Part shown: positions 60,599 to 64,000 of the stretch, in pieces | Layout: each line of letters opens with the position of its first letter | How positions within the stretch are numbered: position 1 is the stretch's first letter | NCBI RefSeq assembly: GCF_025698545.1 | Contig: NC_068570.1 | Span: 3,658,001-3,722,000 of the forward strand | DNA: 64,000 nucleotides | From: Gossypium raimondii | Taxonomy: Eukaryota; Streptophyta; Magnoliopsida; Malvales; Malvaceae | Reading direction: 5' to 3' | Translations under genes and position numbers: made by a program | Notes under the pieces: generated by a model | What the model was told of the DNA's origin: nothing | The model's database searches: none | Seen by the model: only the letters and a program-made list of their open reading frames with translations

Positions 60599-61728
60599 CA
60601 CATGTATATTATCCTTCATTTTTTCATATTCATACACTATTTTAAAATTATTGTAAATATATTCTCCACATTTTGTATATTATATGTACATATTTTTAAG
60701 CTTTTGTAAATACGCGTATACTTCTTCCTAACTTCTATATATTTTGTATTTTATATATACACATATTCATTTTATAGCATACACACTTTTCACATACTTT
60801 TATATCTGCCTTTTATTTTATTCCCATAGTTTTTACATTCATATATTTATTTTCACGATGTTCAAATACATACATGCATTTTTTATTAGTTTTTTATTGA
60901 TGTGTTCCATTCCATTTTTTATATATGTATGCTTATATATGTGTTAAATATACATGCGTATACATATTTTTAAATTTACTTGTATGTGTTTATATATATA
61001 TTTTGTAAATACATATACATGTATAATTTAAATAAAAATAATGGTTTCATGTTATGCATTAATATTTTATAATACTTTTAAAAATATATATTTTGATTTT
61101 GTCAAAGTATTTAAATCATCCTATTTTATAAATTCTTGAATATTTGGCATCCATGATTCTCGAGAAAGATCGTATCCTAACTTACTGGATTGCGATTATT
61201 TTTTTGATGAATTTAGAAAACCAAGAATTTATTCTGTAACAAATTCGTAAATTTTAAATAAAAGCTTATTCTTGGGAGTTCAAAATGTTGGGTCCTAACT
61301 TACTGGTCCTGATATTTTGACTTCTCGAAATAAGAATTTTCAAAAGCAAAAGGCAATATTCGGGTATTTTGAAGATTTAAAAATATTGTGCCCTAACTCA
61401 CTGGGTGTGGTGTTTTATTTCTTTGAAATAAGAATGTCTTACTATTTTGATTCATTCACGAGATAAGAAGTTGTCTTTTAAAATCTTTTCAAGTTTTCGA
61501 CACCAAGACATTAAATAATCAATTTGGTACCGATTTTGGGCGTTTCGAGGGTTCTAACCCTTCCTCGTGCGTAACTGACTCCCGAACCTGTTTTCTCAAA
61601 TTTCGCCGACCAAAATTGTTTTTAATGTGAGCCGATCACACCCCAATCAAGGATCGGTGGCGACTCCAGTTTTTGTTTTTTTTAAGTCGACAACCAAAAT
61701 TTTTGTTTTCAAAAAAACAGTTTCGACA
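59276..61728 (+). mobile_element. 3' LTR of the Tat/Ogre-type element
   Basis: Runs from TGTAATACCC to GTTTCGACA, 2,453 bp, followed by TATAA. It contains a GC-rich early part (59400-60250, with CGACCCGACCCGG), a long pyrimidine/TA-rich part with (TA)n at about 60565-60594, and the 'ccctaactcactggg' motifs near 61390 also seen in the solo LTR. The open frames within are T-rich chance frames. Confidence 0.85.
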
Positions 61729-61733
61729 TATAA

Positions 61734-64000
61734 TATTAATTAAAAATAACCTAACATATCATTATTTCCATGGAAATCATTTTCGAAAAAGCTTTTCTAA
61801 CTTATTAATAATCCTTTTAACTTTTTCCATTCCTTTGTTCTTTACAGTAGTAAAGATTATTTATATTACATCTTAATTTTAATTTTTAAATGGTATAATT
61901 TTATACTATTATTTAAGCTCCTAATTGAGTTGGTGTCACCCTCAACCGAATCACTAACTCGATTAGGAAGTTACAAAAATGCTCTTCCGTAACTAAAATA
62001 AGTAATACTATTTGAGAATATTTTAGTCTTTTCACTTAAAAAATAATAAAATATTCATGTGGTATGTCAATTGTTGCATTAGTAAAATTTTAATTCATAT
62101 TAGTCAACTAAAGCTTTATTTTGATATTAGTATACATTTTAATTTTATTAACTATATCGATTGTTATTAATATATACAGCACCATGGTAAACAATTAATA
62201 CATTATTTTCATTTTAATAACGTACATATTTTATGTGTTATTATTAATTAGTTTTACACCATACGTTTCATTATTTATTATATGTTCTTTTAAGCAGATA
62301 TCGTATTTTAAATTTATGATTTTTACACGCCTAAGTGTGTGACAAGATTTCTAGCTAGTATTTTTAATGTCAATTTAGTAATATAATAAACAATAAAGAA
62401 TATTTTCGTTTATTTAAAAAAATCAAACTCATAATTATATATATTATAGATTATAAATTAATTTTGACTCCTAAAATTTTCAACTAAATTTAACCTTGTT
62501 TATTTGTTTATATTATATTTAAATTCTTATCTAAATTAGTGTCATGAGTAAGCTAAACACTAACTCAATTATAAAATAATTAAAAAATCCAGTTATACGT
62601 ACCAACATCCTCAAAGCAACTTCAACCAAAGTTTAATTTAGTTTTACATAATTTTTATAAATATATTTAATTTTTACATAAACTTGTTTACTCACGATAA
62701 GTGTGACATAATTTGATATACATTATACATTTACTTAAATTTTGAAAAAATACTCTTCCTCCTATCTCTCATAACATCTTTTTCTTTTTAATTTGATATC
62801 AATTTTAATTAAGGATTAGTATTTAGTACATTGGTAGCGTATTTTTTTTATTCCACAATCAATCTTAAAATATTGTCATGTGACTTTTTTAAATATATAT
62901 TTTTAATATTATACTATATTCTATAGGACATGTATCAACTCCTCGCTTACTTGTGGAGTTTAAAACTCCACATGTAATTTACCAAATATTATTCCTTTAA
63001 TTTAAGGGTAGATATTTGGTACATTGACAATGTATTTTTTTAATTTCACAAATACTATTTTTAATATTTTACTATATCTCTATAATACACTTGTAAATCC
63101 CTTAACATTGTGAAGTCTAAAGTACACAAATTCAGGAGATTGATAAGCGTTTTATAGAGGTATAATAAAGTATTTAAAAAGTACATGTCAATTTTTTAAG
63201 ATTACTTGTAAAATAAAATAAATATGTTGCATGTGTAACAAATATTAACTCTTGTTCATAAATGAAAAACAAATTAAGTTAAGGTAGGTTTTGCAATATT
63301 AATGTGATGACTCGACTCAACTTGTTGGGCATGGGTCTTGCCTTCAAGAATTGGGGTGAAATTAATTTTTTAGTTCGAATTTAAATAATACATTTTCAAG
63401 AGAGTTAAAAGTGAAATTGTGTAGTTGTATTAGTGTAAAAATAAACAATTTTTTAAAGAATTAAATTATAAAACTTTTATTTTTGGAGAAATTATAATTA
63501 AAATTTAAATTTAGAAGGGCCAAAATACAATTTCATCATTGAATTAACATAAGATCTTACTAATTTTAAAGGGATTAAAGGGGCAAATTTTCTTTTTAGG
63601 CCCTACCTACCCCTCTAGCTCCACCCGTACTTGAGAGTATAAGTCAAAGTTGTCCTCTTTAAACGTCCATAATTCTCTAGAGATGCATTTGTCAAAAAAA
63701 AAAAAAAATTTCTCTAGAGATGCACTTGAGCGTAAAAATCAAAGTTAATTTCTTTAAACATCTATAAATCTTTTAAGATATTGTCGCTCTCGAGTGCAGA
63801 GATTCAAACCTACCTCACAACACACAAATGAGTGTATTGTGAAGAACAAATATCAATTTATCTAGTTGTACAAACTGCATGAATTTGTGTGTCGTATTGT
63901 GAATTAGAATCTCTAGAGACAGATATGAGCATGGCAAAACCTTAAGGGATATGTGGAGCCCAAGAAAATAACAATTTTAAATTATATTCACACAACAAGG
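61734..64000. other. AT-rich, repeat-derived DNA without genes
   Basis: About 62805-62975 and 63003-63130 are diverged direct repeats ('attggtagcgtattttttt', 'ttttaatattatactatat', 'tgtggagtttaaaactcc' versus 'attgtgaagtctaaagt'). 63635-63700 and 63710-63790 repeat 'tctctagagatgca.ttg' and 'cctctttaaacgtccata'. 'ccctctagctccacccg' at about 63611 resembles the inverted end of a Tip100-type hAT element. No coding region can be supported. Confidence 0.5.

Larger units (their letters stand above)
52103..61728 (+). mobile_element. Tat/Ogre-type gypsy retrotransposon, internally deleted
   Basis: Bounded by TATAA 5-mers (52098-52102; 61729-61733). Order: abnormal left end with LTR hairpin, PBS, gag with one stop, a pol remnant lacking reverse transcriptase and RNase H, short G-rich repeats, a 132-bp tandem array, PPT, and a full 2,453-bp 3' LTR. 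gag sequence (LYPPGFTPPH, HCFQDSLVGAASKWYN, YPMWYDANAQCDYHAG), long LTR and 3' tandem repeats all fit the Tat/Ogre lineage. It cannot move on its own. Confidence 0.85.

Noticed and set aside
60435-60947. Two open frames rich in F, Y and I
   Set aside because: Chance frames in the T-rich/TA-rich part of the 3' LTR.
63595-63630. hAT (Tip100-like) terminal repeat
   Set aside because: Only one end resembles the motif and no partner or target duplication could be found, so it is not listed as an element.

Overview
This window is plant nuclear DNA. It is very AT-rich between genes, the genes are intron-split with GT-AG junctions, and it is full of LTR retrotransposons, Mutator-type elements and MITE-like inverted repeats. 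Protein flavour and repeat types fit a eudicot, most likely cotton (Gossypium) or another Malvaceae; that is my judgement and not a database match.

Ordinary genes are few: a 14-3-3 protein (minus, 8520-9548, 4 exons), ribosomal protein eS6 (plus, 17317-19259, 6 exons), and the protein phosphatase 2A activator PTPA (minus, 42405-45195, with a 7-nt last coding exon). The 3' end of an alcohol dehydrogenase-like gene lies at 766-1334 without its 5' half.

The dominant feature is a tandem family of F-box/LRR genes that resemble FBW2, the F-box protein that directs AGO1 turnover in Arabidopsis. Five minus-strand copies look intact (4195-5182, 22813-23754, 25222-26134, 27618-28681, 30061-31059). Two full-length copies are broken (19698-20676, 38614-39655), one exon-2 copy is inverted (35774-36283), and further exon and UTR fragments are scattered from 5.9 to 42 kb. 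All full copies share a two-coding-exon design. The first copy is a chimera inside a 4.5-kb segment duplicated from the 26.3-32.2 kb region. A solo LTR of about 2 kb with a TCTAT target duplication sits at the TATA region of the sixth copy, and the same junction exists in the duplicate.

A 2.1-kb inverted repeat (arms 33672-35765 and 36398-38492) surrounds the inverted F-box exon. That exon is also antisense to the broken copy just outside the right arm, so read-through would fold F-box sequence into a long hairpin.

Mobile DNA: a complete MULE with about 0.5-kb TIRs, a 9-bp target duplication and a frameshifted transposase (11143-15358); a foldback/hAT-like element (45462-46538); a decayed Del/Tekay-type gypsy LTR and gag on the minus strand (48180-51147); and a 9.6-kb Tat/Ogre-type gypsy element (52103-61728). 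The last has lost most of pol, carries a 132-bp tandem array made of three 44-bp subunits, and begins with an inverted copy of its own LTR end. From 61.7 kb to the end I see only AT-rich repeat-derived DNA.
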